The position numbers and the translations under genes are program-made. Below, piece by piece: positions 34,542 through 46,526 of a DNA stretch of 64,000 nucleotides (positions are counted from its first letter, which is position 1; the number at the start of each line of letters is the position of its first letter). Origin of the DNA: Microstegium vimineum (taxonomy: Eukaryota; Streptophyta; Magnoliopsida; Poales; Poaceae); assembly GCA_022036555.1 (NCBI GenBank), contig CM039139.1:11670931-11734930 (forward strand), in the 5' to 3' direction. The notes beneath the pieces were generated by a model. That model was not told the origin of the DNA. It ran no database searches and worked only from the letters and a program-made list of their open reading frames with translations.

Positions 34542-37500
34542 TCTCTCCCTCCCTCGACGAACAGCTCGTCCTCGAGCTGAAGGTCGGGATGCGCAGCACG
34601 CAGTTCTTCCAACTTCTCCCAGGTTGCCTCCTCGGCTGGCAGCCCTGCCCACCGGACAAGAACGTGCCAGACGCCCCGTCGGAGTTGGGCGCGTAGAGCA
34701 CGCTCGGGGATCTCCAGCACGCGCCCCTGGCGTAGTGGAGGTAGCGCCGGCGTGTATTCTGGTGGTGCGCCATGAAATGGCTTGAGGACGCCGACGTGGA
34801 ACACGTCGTGGATGCGGGCGTGCTCCGGCAGCTGCATGCGGTAGGCGACGTCGCCCACCCGGTCCAGCACGCGGTACGGTCCGGCAAACCGCGGGCTGAG
34901 CTTTGTGCGGCGACCGAGAATCAAGGACTGAGCTGGGCAGTGCAGCAGGCGTAGGAGTACCCAGTCCCCGACGACGAACTCCAGCGGCCGGTGGTGAGCA
35001 TCATAGTAGCGCTTGGCGTAGGCTTGTGCTTGCAGGAGGCGTTCCCGGACGTCGGCGAGCAGCGTGTCGCGGTCCTGCAGGAGAGTGTCCACCACCGCCG
35101 TGCGTGCGGTCGCTAGAGTGTAAGGCAACAGCGTCGGTGGCGGACGCCCATAGACCACCTGGAACGGTGTGGTCCGCAGAGCGGAGTGGAACGCCGTGTT
35201 GTAACAATATTCCGCCCAGGGAAGCCATTCCAGCCATGCCCGTGGACGGTCACCGGTGATGAAGCGCAGATACATGGCGATCATCTTGTTCACTGCTTCC
35301 GACTGGCCGTCCGTCTGAGGGTGGAAAGCCGTGCTCAACCGCAGTTGTACGCCAGCTAGCTTGAAGAGGTCGCACCATACATGCCCGGTGAAGATGGGGT
35401 CCCGATCGCTGACGATCGACGTTGGGAACCCGTGGAGGCGAACTATGTCGGTGAAGAATGTGCGCGCCACGGATGATGTTGTATACGGGTGGCCCAGCGC
35501 AATGAAGTGTGCATACTTCGAGAAACGGTCCACCACCGTTAGGATGACGCTCTTGCCATTCACCTTGGGGAGTCCTTCGACAAAGTCCATAGATATGTCA
35601 GCCCAAACCTGAGAGGGGACCTCGAGGGGCTATAGGAGGCCGGCCGGATGGAGTGCCTCCGTCTTGTTGCGCTGGCAGGTCTAGCAGGCGCGGACGAACT
35701 CGCGGACCACCCTGTTGTCGTGGTCAAGGGCGAAGTGGAGCCGAAGGCGTTGGAGAGTCCGCTCGGCACCCTCGTGCCCAGTGGTGTGGGCGAGCTGCAG
35801 CACATCCGGCAGCACGCGCGACGTTTCCGGGATGAAGACGCGGTCGCCCCGCAGGATGAGTCCATCCTCCACGTGCCATGGGTCGCCACGTACGGTGGCG
35901 ATGGAGTCTCGCAGCTCGCGGAGGGTGGCGTCCTCCTGGAGTTCGTGGCGCAGCGTGCTATAGAAGTCGAACGACGGCGCCAAGATAGCTTCTAGGGTAG
36001 GCGATCCCTCCTGGCGGAAGGACAACGCGTTCGCCACCGTGTTCAGGCTGCCGGGGCGGTACTCCACCGAAAAGTCAAAGCCGAACAATTTGCTTACCCA
36101 TTGGTGTTGGGGCACCGTGGACAGGCGCTGGTTGAGGATGTACTTGAGCGCGTAGTGGTCGGTGCGGATGATGAAGCGCCGGCCCCATAGTTAAGGCCGC
36201 CAACGGCGGACTGCCTGGACCAAGCCGATAAGCTCCCGCTCATATGCGGCGATCTTCAAGTGGCGCGCAGCGAAGGGCTTGTTGTAGAACGCCAAGGGCC
36301 CGACGCCTTGGTGGAGGACGACGCCGAAGCCATTCCCCGATGCGTCGCAATCGACGATGAAGAGCTGGGAGAAGTCCGGAAGGTGCAGCACCAGTGCCGT
36401 GGACAGCGTTGTCTTGAGCGCGGTGAATGTTGTTGTCGCGTCGTCGGTCCACAGGAAGGCCTCCTTGCGCAGGAGCTTGGTGAGGGGGTCTGCCAGCGTG
36501 CCGAAGTCTCGTATGAAGCGTCGGTAGTATTCTGCGAGCCTGAGGAAGCCGCGTAGCGCCTTGGCTGATGCCGGCTGGGGCCAGGAGGCCACAGCTTCCA
36601 CCTTGTCATGGTCCATGGCCACGCCCGCCGCCAAGATCACATGGCCGAGGTATGCCACGGACTCAGTCGCGAACGCGCACTTGGAGCGTTTGACGTGGAG
36701 GTTGTTGGCGCGGAGGATGTCGAAGACGGCGCGGAGGTGCTGGAGATGCTCCAACCAGAATGAGCTGAAGATCAGAATATCATCAAAGAATACGAGCACG
36801 CACTTACGAAGCACCGACTTGAGCACCGCGTTCATCAAGCTCTAGAACGTGGCCAACGCGTTGGTGAGGCCGAAGGGCATCACTAGGAACTCGAAAATGC
36901 CCTGGTGGGTGCGGAAGGCCGTCCGGTGCACGTCCTCGGGGTGGACACGCACTTGGTGATAGCCGACGCGCAGGTCTAGCTTGGTGAAGAAGCGTGCGCC
37001 GTGGAGTTCGTCGATATGCTCTTCGACCACCGGGATCAGGAATTTATCCTTCACCGTCTGGACGTTCAGTGCCCGATAATCGACACAGAAACGCCAAGTG
37101 TTATCCCGCTTCTTGACGAGGAGGACCGGAGCCGAGAAGGGCGACGTCGATGTACGGATGATGCCCTGCTCCAACATCTGCTCGGATTGTCGTTCCAACT
37201 CGTCCTTCTGGAGTTGTGGGTAGCGGTAGGGGCGAACGACCACCGGTGCCGTGTTCGGCAGGAGGTGGATCCGATGGTCGCACTCCCGGGGCGGCGGTAA
37301 CCCGGTTGGTGCAGCGAAGATGTCGACGAAGGAGTCGAGGAGGCGGTTGAGCAGGGCGGCATCGGTGGTGCTGTTGTACTAAAGTCGTTCGGCGCGGGGG
37401 TTGGTGCTGCGCCGGGTGCCCACGCCTTGCCAACGCACCTGCGTGCCCTAGCGCCAGAAGGACATGCAGAGCTCGTCGAAGTCCCAGAGGATAGGGCCCA

Positions 37501-37943
37501 GGGTGCGAAGGAACTGCACCTCGAGGACCATGTCGTAGCAATCCAGTGGAATGGCAAAGCAATCCACGGCGAAGAGGGCGTCGCTGATCCGGACGGCCAC
37601 GTCACGCGCCAGACCGCGACAAGCGACCCGATCGTCGTTGGCCACCACGACGTGCATGCCATGGCTATCATGGAAGTGGAGGCCGATGCGCCGCGCCGCG
37701 GTGTTGCTGATGAAGTTGGAGGTAGACTCGGAATCCAAGAGCGCGACGAGGTGGTGGTTGCCGATCTGGACGCGGACTTGCATGGTGGTGTCGGTCTGGA
37801 TCCCGGCGATGGCGTGCAGGGAGATGAGGGGCGGCAACTCGTCCGCCGTCGGTACCTCCTCCTCTGGCAGCAAGGGCTCTGAGTCGTCGAAGCCTGTGAC
37901 CTCGAGGTAGAATAGGTGCTGGCACTTGTGGCCACTGACGTAC
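34499..37943 (-). pseudogene. Reina-like pol remnant with chromodomain
   Basis: Reading from 37943 down: protease near 37735 has LLDSESTSNFIS, where the catalytic DSG has become DSE. Reverse transcriptase starts near 37243 (PYRYPQLQKDELERQ, FCVDYRALN) and keeps the catalytic VFFDDILIFS near 36800. RNase H includes FIVDCDASGNGFG and FIIRTDHYALKY. The integrase zinc finger has HTTGHEGAERTLQRL...C..CQRNK, and the core has MDFVEGLP, VSDRDPIFTGH and HPQTDGQSEAVNK. The C-terminus ends in a chromodomain (WHVLVRWAGLPAEEATWEKLEEL, split in place), which in this group directs insertion to chromatin marks. In-frame stops lie near 37448, 37381, 36842, 36191, 35681 and 35630. Confidence 0.92.
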
Positions 37944-39081
37944 TACTCGTCGCAGTTGTAGCACAGGCCTTGCCGGCGACGCTCGGCCATCTCTGTTGGC
38001 GAGAGGCGGCGGGACGGCCGTGGTGGCGCTTCAATCGCGAGTGGTGGGGCGGCCGTCGGAGCGGGCAGTGCCAGGGGCCGCGCGACCGACCGTGGAGGCC
38101 GCTGCGTAGGAGCGCCGTGGACTGTCCCGGCATGGCGTTCGTAGGCCCGCGCGAGGGCCATCACCCGCTGGAGATCCTCTGGCGACTGGAGCTCGACGTC
38201 TGTGCGGATGGGCTCAGGCAGGCCGCCCGTGAAGAGGTTGGCCTGCTGCAGCGGTGAAAGGGGCCCGGCGTGGGCGAGCTTGATCTGGAACGTCCCCTGA
38301 TAATCAGCGACAGACCCGCGAAACGGTAGCCTGGCCAATGTCGCCAGGTGATTGGTGCCGAGGGTCGGGCCGAAGCGTTGGGTGCAGAGCGCTTTGAAGG
38401 TCATCCATGGCAGGTTCGCGATCTCGCCGGTGTCGCGTTCCAACATGAAGTACCACTGCTGGGCGACGCCGTTCATGTGGAAGGACGCCAACCACACCTT
38501 GTCCGCCTCAGGGGTGCGTTGCGCCTGGAAGAATTGATCACACTTGTTCAACCAGGGCAGCGGGTCTTCTTTGCCCTCGTACGTGGGGAACGTCAGCTTC
38601 TGGAAGCGCGGAACCCCCAGTGCGTCGGGGTGGTTCTCGTACGGCGCTGGCTGTGGTGGAGCACCGGTGAGGATGGGGATGGGTGACGGCGAATGCGGGA
38701 ACGGGATTTGGGTGATGGGGAGGTGGGCAGGGAGCGCGGCCTGGCTGCCGGCGGTGGAGTGAACGATGATGGCGGAGGTGGGGGGTACTGGTGGGATTCC
38801 GCCATAGCCGGGCATCCCATATGGGAGAGATGCGGGGTATGGCCGGTGTAGGAGCCGTCGCTCGGTGAAGGAGACCTGCGATGCTCCATGGCCGACAGGC
38901 GGGTGGCGAAGGTCCCCAGCTGGCGCTGAAGGCCGTTAATGGTGGCAGTGAGTGTCTCGATGGAGGAGGGAGCGGGCGGCGACGATGGTGGTGGAGGTGG
39001 AGGCGCGGTGGAGCCCGGCGGCTGCGTGGAGGACGCAACCCCGGAGACGGGTATAGCGGCGGTGGAGGCGGCGGAAGACAT
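37943..39081 (-). pseudogene. Reina-like gag remnant
   Basis: Starts MSSAASTAAIPVSG at 39081. A proline-rich N-terminus shifts frame between about 38815 and 38590 into the conserved capsid part (KLTFPTYEGKEDPLPWLNKCDQFF, FGPTLGTNHLATLARLPFRG). It ends at a zinc knuckle C-Y-N-C-D-E, where a TAG at 37943-37945 interrupts before the remaining H and C (GHKC). Confidence 0.88.
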
Positions 39082-39104
39082 GGATCCTGACGCTGATACC
39101 AGAT

Positions 39105-39476
39105 TTTCACGGCTGCTATTGCGTAGGAAGTAGTCGTGATGCGTAGGAGGACGTGGGCTAGGTTCTCGGCGGCGGCGAGGTTTCGACGCCGTCGCAGCGA
39201 CCGGCGTCGAGGCAGTAGAGGGGAGCCTGGCGAGATTAGATTAATCTCAAGCTAATTCTCATTGATCCAATGTTTGCATACATATAGGCCTGCCCCTAGG
39301 CTGGCTAACCGACTAGCTAACTTGCATAATATATCTAACAAACTCTAGATAAACTCTAACTAATATCCTGACTAGATAAGGACTCGACTCCCTAGATGTT
39401 GTGGTGCGGCCGGCCTCTGGCCTGCTCGGCGTACTAGCCCCGGCCTCTTCTCTGATAGACTTGGCCCACCATAACA
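39105..39476 (-). repeat. 5' LTR of the Reina-like element
   Basis: 372 bp. Matches 34170-34541 with 11 mismatches by eye. Its first base pair has changed, so the outer TG reads TT. Confidence 0.92.
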
Positions 39477-39589
39477 CATAGATTTTTCTATGCACTTAGA
39501 TATACACTATGGCTAGATATATTATTAAAATAATGTATCTAGAAAATCTAAAATGACTTATAATTTGGAAAGCAGTGAGTAGAAAAGGT

Positions 39590-40435
39590 TGGCATCCATC
39601 ATCCATGTCAATTAATACTTTTCCATGTTCAGCCATTAGTATGCAAATGCATATTCAGTCTCAGCAAAACTTTTTGCACCAAAGATGTTGAACTTCACGC
39701 TATGCAAACTAGAGTAAGACAATTTGCTGGCATAGCTGCAATGTGTCTCTGGATAACCTTGCATGGTTGTGGAGGGTAGGACACAAGCTCCTTAGTCCTT
39801 AGTGACACATTAGTTTTCAAATGTGTTAGTTTCTTACTCTAAGAAGCTGAACAGGTAAATATATTTTTTTATTGGTTTTGACAGTAAGCAGGTGTATGTA
39901 ACATTAGTACTATAAAACAAGGGACAGATAGGAGTAATACATGGAGGCCCATAAGTTAACCTTTTTTTAATCGTAGCATAGAAGCAGATTCTTTGCCAAC
40001 AATACTTTGATTAAAGACAATCTATAACCCCAGGTCCACAAGTCTGTGTGCCATATAGCTCCAATGGTTTGTGGTTTTAGAAGATGTTGGGAGTTTGCAA
40101 TCACTATTTCTAAGAAATAAGCATAACTCAACTAGTTGGGTGTGGTCGTACACCTAAATATCTAGGTTTAAGTCATCTCTTAGTTTAAATTAGGTGCCTA
40201 AATATTCTCTTAAAAAACCGTCTAATCCTTCCTAAGTTGGATCTCGTTTTTTAGTCATTATCGCCAGATGGTCGTGATACTATTCCTTGGCATGGGACTA
40301 TATATCTTAATGCAAAATCACCAGTTTAACTGTTTAAGTAGTGTTGCGGGATGACATGCCAACTACTTATGCCATTTTCCAAACTTTCGTCCAGATTCAT
40401 GAAGCGTATGTTTCTCTCATGAATATTGTGTATGT
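39590..40435. repeat. Diverged direct duplication, copy A
   Basis: Shares many ordered runs with 43567-44330: CATCCATGTCA, TTAGTGACACA, GTTTTCAAATG, TTTGATTAA, GCTCCAATGGTTT, CCTTGGCA.GGGAC.ATA, TAATGCAAAAT, and GACA(T/C)GCCAAC. No ORF spans it. Confidence 0.75.
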
Positions 40436-40655
40436 TTGAGAACTTATATTTGAATTATGCATACATCATTCATGAAGGAGAGCTGAGAGAGTTATGTAGA
40501 CTTTGACGTTAAGATAATGAACTGTGAACTTCCATGCTAAATGAATTTATTGTGGATTGAAATATAATGTGCTATATACATGAAAACAATAATTTTAGTT
40601 TTGTCCTATATAATTAGCATGAAACATTAATTTGAATGTAATTTTAAAACTAGCA
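40436..40655. other. Spacer between duplication and LINE remnant
   Basis: AT-rich, nothing recognised. Confidence 0.4.
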
Positions 40656-41492
40656 CCCGACGCAGCAGCAACCGGCGCGTCGGTTCCCCTCTAAAAGGGT
40701 TTATGCGGGATGGCAAGGCAGCGACGACGGTGGAGACAACATGCTATGACCCGGGCTCTTGGCCTGACATTGTGCTGGGGGACATCTTCGGCGAAAGCCT
40801 CAGCGACGGTGACGCCGTGGCGCCGCATCCCCTGTTGAAGGCGTCACGTTCCCCAGCACTGTCTTCTATGGGCGAAAGCCCTGTCCATCTCGGACAAGCG
40901 ATGGTGGCGTCCCTGCCATCATTCCCTTCCTGAAGACGTCGCTATTGAAGTTCGTCTCGGCCACAACGTTTATCTTTGGTTGATGCTCTTCGCTTCTTGG
41001 CGACTGGTATGCGTGTGGAGGGGGGGGGGGGGGGGGGGACTTGCAGTGTGTAGTCGGAGCTGCTACGTCAGAGGATGTGGCTCGACAACGATGATATGAG
41101 GCGACCCCTCCCCCCCTTCTTCGTCGACTGAACTGCTTCGGAGGTTGGGCAAAAGCTGAAGCGGGGCAGAGGGTCTAGATTGGAATACAGTCTTTTCTTC
41201 AGTTTTAGCTCAGCAACGATGACCTGCTGTGGCCTTTCGCTTCAGGACGTCTTCTGTTTTTGTTAGGATTGGGTTTGTCATGGGAGGTCGGAACTGCTGG
41301 CTGCTTTGTAGTCATGCTCGGCAACAATGACTCATGGCGGTTTTGTGCTCTCCCACGTCGGGTGGGTGGGTCAGCCCTTCAGGCTTCGGGTGTCATCTTT
41401 TGACGCCATATTCGGCTACCCTTCTTGTACATATAATTCATTCGTCTTAATTGAGCGGCAGAGCTCCTGCTTTTTATTCGGAAAAAAAAGAG
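40656..41492 (+). mobile_element. Probable LINE 3' end remnant
   Basis: GC-richer than its surroundings. It ends in the typical grass LINE tail, an inverted GGCAGAGCTCCTGC motif followed by CTTTTTATTCGGAAAAAAAA at about 41450-41492. The upstream part has no intact ORF. A run of 19 G lies at 41020-41038. Confidence 0.5.
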
Positions 41493-41652
41493 AGAGAGGT
41501 CATGGCCCTGAGTTGGGGAGCTTGGTCGCCGAGGCGAGAGAGGTCGCCACCAGGAGTGGGGCAGAGCCGCCCACTCGCCTGCAACAGCATCCTTGGATTA
41601 TAGCAGGCGGTAGATGCTTCCCGAGTCCAATTTACCTTTATCAAGACAGTAA

Positions 41653-42062
41653 GAGCAACTCCAACAGTTTGACAATTTTGGTTTGGAAAAACATGGAATT
41701 TGCTAACTCTGAAATAGATATGCCAAAGCAAAAAATATACAATCTCCAACAATTCTCCATAATGACTTGGCAAAAACGGAAAAAAAGGAAGGAAAAAAAA
41801 AACCCGCCGCCTAGTGTTCCACCGTGAAAAAATAGGAAGAAAGAAAAAAAAAGGGGCGTCGCCCAGTGTTCAGCCGTGAAAAAAAGAAGGAAAAAAATTG
41901 CCTACCCCTTTTCAAGGTCTCCAAATTGCCAAGTACGGGCTCTTATTTGTAACTTTGACAAAAATGTCAAGCCCAAATGTCAAACTGTTGGCCACCAGTT
42001 TTTTAGTTTTTTTGGCAAACTTAGATATGTCAAGTCTAAATGTCAAACTGTTGGACTTGCTC
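41653..42062. mobile_element. MITE of the GAGCAACTCCAACAG family
   Basis: 410 bp. Ends GAGCAACTCCAACAGTTTGAC and GTCAAACTGTTGGACTTGCTC are inverted repeats flanked by TAA on both sides (41650-41652, 42063-42065). Confidence 0.85.
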
Positions 42063-42269
42063 TAAGTCCTCAACGATGATACCTCGCATTAGATAGAGCA
42101 ACTTGGCTGGCAATGTTCTGTAATTGGGTCATTTCTGCGTTTGCTTGTGTTGATAGCCTTGGAACAAACAGGTTGGGGTTTTGAAGATTTGAAGAGCAGA
42201 CTTGCAAAACTTTGTAATTTCGTTGCCTTGGTAATGAAATTCGGTTTTGACCGTTTTGGAAAAAAAAAG

Positions 42270-42770
42270 ATAGCTGTTTTTTCCTGGCAATGAGTATGCA
42301 ACGTTGGGAAACAGCCCCCACAGTTTTTCGTGTCAAAAAAAACGTTGGGAAACAGCCAGTGTATCCTCACTGAACCAGGCACCGTACCAAAATGAGGTGT
42401 CTAAGCCATCTCCAATATCAACCGTTGTGATTGCTTGGTACAGTGGCAACAATGAGCGCAGGACATTCCAATGCTCTCCAGAGTCCAGACAAGTCGCCAT
42501 CAAGTGAAGCAAGAGAGGCATGATGTCTGACCCCTGGGAGCATATAAACGGTGCAGGAGCTTTAGAAGTAAGCAAGTATTTTGAAGTCCCAGGTTTCTAA
42601 TGTTCAGACCACCCTGTTCCTTGGAGAGATAGTGTTTTTTCAAGGAACCACGAGTACAGTTCCTCATCTTGACTGTTAACTTTGGATACGTGCTTATTAT
42701 TTTTTCAGAGTAGCACAGTGGAACTCGAATGCAACTGCAATATGCAATAAGGGTTTTGCTGTGGTACACA
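42270..42770 (-). pseudogene. LINE reverse-transcriptase C-terminal remnant
   Basis: Minus-strand frames give SKEQGGLNIRNLGLQNTCLLLKLLHRLY and, a frameshift later, VLRSLLPLYQAITTVDIGDGL followed by SFWYGAWFSED. These are typical of plant LINE ORF2 between the RT and the zf-RVT region. A short internal duplication (CGTTGGGAAACAGCC at about 42301 and 42342) disrupts the end. It is non-functional. Confidence 0.8.
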
Positions 42771-43566
42771 CAAATAATTGTGAGTCATTCGTTTAATTAG
42801 ATCGGATCGTCAGAATCATCTATTACTTTCTACGAGGTAATATATGAAATAAGGATATGAAATAAGGAAAGTTTTAGGTACAAAATCTTTTTTAGATCTA
42901 ATTGATGCATATATGATCTCTTAGATATTGTGAATATTTTTTTTTTTACAACTCTAGATATAACATAACTTATTTATAATAAAATAACTATTTTAAGGTT
43001 ACTCAGTCACGCAAACTAACATACGTGCACAACGAAAATGTGTACTAATGCACGTGCATGAATTTTTTTGTGCATAATAAATAAAAGTTTAATGTAGCTA
43101 CATGCTTTATTATAAGACCCTCTCAATTATATAATACAATTTTAATCAAGTTAGTATAATGTACATCGATCATGATAATATGTTAGCATGTAATATATTT
43201 TAGATTACTAAAGTTTTTGACTCAACTAACACGTTAGTTGTTGTAGTTTTATGTACGTAATATATATAATTTTTTATTAGTGAGTCACATAAAAAGAAGA
43301 AAGTAAACGGCATGCACATGAAAAAGGACAGAGTTGCATGCCCATCGGTGTCTTGTCGATCAAAGGGATTTGATAATATTTTTTTTTCTAGATTAATTAA
43401 TTATTTAAAAATCTAAAAAAAATTGATGGCTCAGATTTATTTGAGGTATTACCTCCTAGCAAGTAAAGTATGTATCGTAGCATTGCCTATGCAATAAACT
43501 GCACGCATATTTCATTTCTTCTATATTCTCTTTTGCTACATGATAATAACAGTTAAAGAAAAGAAT
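42771..43566. other. AT-rich intergenic, no gene
   Basis: Nothing recognised. Confidence 0.5.
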
Positions 43567-44330
43567 TTGCATCCATGTCAGTTATAGTATTGTAAAGTGG
43601 CACCTCTTGCTAAAGCCAAAACATATAAAATGTCAATCCCTTATAATAACTAGTTGAATGCGTTTCATGCCATCCTTGCTCAATATGTAATCACTAGCAT
43701 AAAAAATGTGTATTCATTCGCAACAAAACAAAAGGTCAGCATTAGTTTCCGAATCCTTTCGTATCAAGGATTTTTTTAACTTTGCGCTAAGAACTAAAGT
43801 ACATTGCCGCAATTTGCTTCTTGGTGTGGTGGAGGACACCTGCTCTTTAGTGACACAACAGTTTTCAAATGCGAGTTTATTAACCACAGGCGCTGGCAAA
43901 TACATTTGTATTGACCTCAAAAGCAAGTGCAGCGTATGTAATGTAACATCAGTAGTAGACTACTACAACACAATGGACAGAGAAAGAATTATGAATTATA
44001 CTTCATTTTGGAAGCGTGAAACTTCTTTTCTTTTTCAATAATTGCGGCGAAGCAGCAAAAGATTCTTGTGAACAATGTTTTGATTAAGGGTAGTTTAGAA
44101 CACCAGACAAGCCTGTGAGTCATCAGGTTGGCTCCAATGGTTTTTGTAGCCACTATTGCTGAGTGCTGATGATGCTGCATGTCCCTTGGCAAGGGACCAT
44201 ACATATCCTAATGCAAAATTCACCGGTTTTAAGTACTAGTATCACTCGACGACACGCCAACAACCCATGCCCTTCCTCCAACCATCATCCAGATAGTTGG
44301 AGCGTTTGTTTTTCTCTGAAAACTGAAATA
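43567..44330. repeat. Diverged direct duplication, copy B
   Basis: Same orientation as 39590-40435 and sharing its ordered motifs, with many substitutions and indels. See copy A. Confidence 0.75.
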
Positions 44331-46396
44331 GTGCCCAGTTGCCTGCCGTTTGCAACTTGCAAAATTTAAATCTCCCTGCTCGATCACTCACATGAAGTCA
44401 CAGTAGTGTCCGGATACCAAACTCGCCTTCCTGTTCACACTTCGCACAGTGACAGGGTCCCAGGCCAGGCAGCTCCGTCCATGGATGCTGAGGTCACAGG
44501 GCATGCTCTCGTCGGTTTCTGAATACTGAATGGTGAACGTACAAGATGTTTTTGGGGGCTACACGGTTGACGGGAGTAACTAGGCGATCACGTGAGCTTG
44601 GAGCCACCAGCTTGTTTTGTTTTGCCGAGACAAGGCCGTGGATCATCGGATTTCACATGCCACATAAGAGAAGGGGAAAAAAACTCGCTATGTACTTGGG
44701 GTTCTGCACGCACTTCAGAACACGGTTTCACTGCTTCTGATCAGGAATCAAATTATAATATGGTCTCTAGCTAGTAAGTTTAACCAAATGGCTAAGGTAA
44801 ACGCGGGAACCTTTTAAACGTGGAGGCTAGGGCTAGACATCGATCAGATGCCCACGGGCTCTGGAGCAGACAGACTGCAGATATATCTGATTCAGAACAC
44901 GGTAACTCTGATATTGTCCTGGGGAATATATATACTGCATGTGTTATGAGAAGAGACGATCAGTAATCAAGTCGCTAACGGGAAAACCTTTTAAACGTGG
45001 ATGTCATTGCCCTGCACTGCACATGGCTGAGACGAGGGCGACGACCTCTCCTCCTGTTGTGACTTGTGAGGAATCAGATCAGACGACGGCCTGTAATCAA
45101 GTGGCTACACTACAGCACGAACTGACTTACGCAAAAACCTTTTAAACGTTTTTTTTTTTATAACTACCTTGTAAACGTGGTTGGTGAACTGTGAGCACAC
45201 AAGGAAGGAACATGTGATGAGATCAATCAAATCAACAAAATCATGAACCAAAGATTCTTGTGCCTTTGTTTTTGTTGGCTCGTTGAACCAAAGAGGAATC
45301 TGCCTGCCATAGAGTGAGTGCAGTGTTGGGAGTTTGGACTCACACATGGGTCGGGCCTTCGTGGCGCGAGCACTGGGCTAAAGTGCGCTCCGTATGTTCC
45401 TAAGGCCCACACACCGTGCGGGCCACGTAAAGGCGAAAGGCCGCGCAAGCCCACGACGCGGCAGCGCGTAGTGGCCGAGGCACGCACGACGACAGTTCAC
45501 AAAGCCCAGCCCGAGCGCGGCACGACAGTCTGGCCTGCACCCGCACATGCTGGGGCCTGGCCTGGGGGTCCAGTTCCAGCAGATGCTCGACTGCTTGTGG
45601 TAGGCTGTGGACTGCCAGCAGTCTCTCACACTGGGCCGCGCTGGTAGATGAAACTGATGGCTTTCCCTGGAGTCTGGAGCAGCAGCCAGCAGGCTTGCGC
45701 TTGGCTTCCTTGTGACAGATCGATCGGCGAAAGGCAAAAATGAAAGGGAGCTTCACAGCTCGGAAGAGATGAACTCAACCATGCATACCACTTGGGTGTT
45801 GCAACTCTAAAAGTACTCCTAGTAGCTAGCACTGCAGCGCCGGCGCCGGCTTCCTTCCGTGGCAAGGCATGCAAGGAGCCACCGTGGCGCCCATGCAGAT
45901 ATATGCCTGCAGCGCAGGCGCAGCACGCTCCATCGAACTGTGTCCATGTGCAAACGTGAGGGTTGGTTAGCTAGCCTAGCCTAGCTATGTTACCCCGATC
46001 CATTATCAACGTACGCGCGCGTTCTTGATCGATGCTTTGAAATGAAAATTACAGTCCTTTCTCTTTCTCCCTGGCAGGTGCGAAGAAATACAGGGTGTAC
46101 GCATACTGATGAGCCCCTACACAGCACAGCACGGGTGTACGTTTTTTGGTGGCTGGATTTGGGTGTCTCGCTCGATCTTGCAATTGATTCGTTTGATTTT
46201 TTTTAGCCTTAGATTTAATAGCTCGTCTTATTAAAAAAATTATACAAACATACTTAAATTTAAGTCATTGTTAAAAAAAATTAATAATAAATCAAGTCAC
46301 AGCAAAATAAACGATATTTTTGCACTAATTTTTAACAGGGTTGCCCCTGGCTCCTCTGATTCATCAATAAAAAATATTAAACGGAGTCAAATTAGT
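44331..46396. other. Intergenic, no gene seen
   Basis: CCTTTTAAACG recurs at about 44811, 44987 and 45140. The GC-rich patch at 45340-45660 has overlapping chance ORFs on both strands without known domains. Confidence 0.45.
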
Positions 46397-46526
46397 CTTG
46401 TTCGTTTGGCTTATCAGCTCAACTTATCAGTCATGGTACAATATTTTTTATCTCACAACAAATTAACTAAAAATAGTATCACCCAACTTACTAGCCGTAA
46501 AAACAATCAGCCGAATAGGCCGTTGA
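46397..46526. mobile_element. Possible Tourist-like MITE
   Basis: CTTGTTCGTTTGGCTTATCAG on the left and AACAATCAGCCGAATAGGCCG on the right are imperfect inverted repeats. I could not fix the target duplication. Confidence 0.5.

Larger units (their letters stand above)
34170..39476 (-). mobile_element. Ty3/gypsy chromovirus, Reina-like, full-length but decayed
   Basis: 5307 bp, read on the minus strand. The two 372-bp LTRs (34170-34541, 39105-39476) differ at 11 positions by eye. The target duplication CATAG is at 34165-34169 and 39477-39481. A tRNA-Met-type primer site TGGTATCAG lies beside the right LTR (39092-39100) and a purine tract AGGGAGGGAGAGA beside the left (34542-34554). Gag, protease, reverse transcriptase, RNase H, integrase and a C-terminal chromodomain lie in that order. 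Short LTRs, small size and a chromodomain fit the Reina lineage. Many stops mean it is not autonomous. Confidence 0.93.
34121..39579. mobile_element. Stowaway-like MITE split by the Reina element
   Basis: The MITE halves are 34121-34169 and 39482-39579. Joined across the insertion they have inverted ends CTCTCTTCATTCTAAATTAC and the complement of CTCACTGCTTTCCAAATTAT, flanked by TA (34119-34120, 39580-39581). Confidence 0.8.

Noticed and set aside
45318..45756. Overlapping ORFs in a GC-rich patch
   Set aside because: Several frames on both strands are open at once, and none has a domain or a conserved start.
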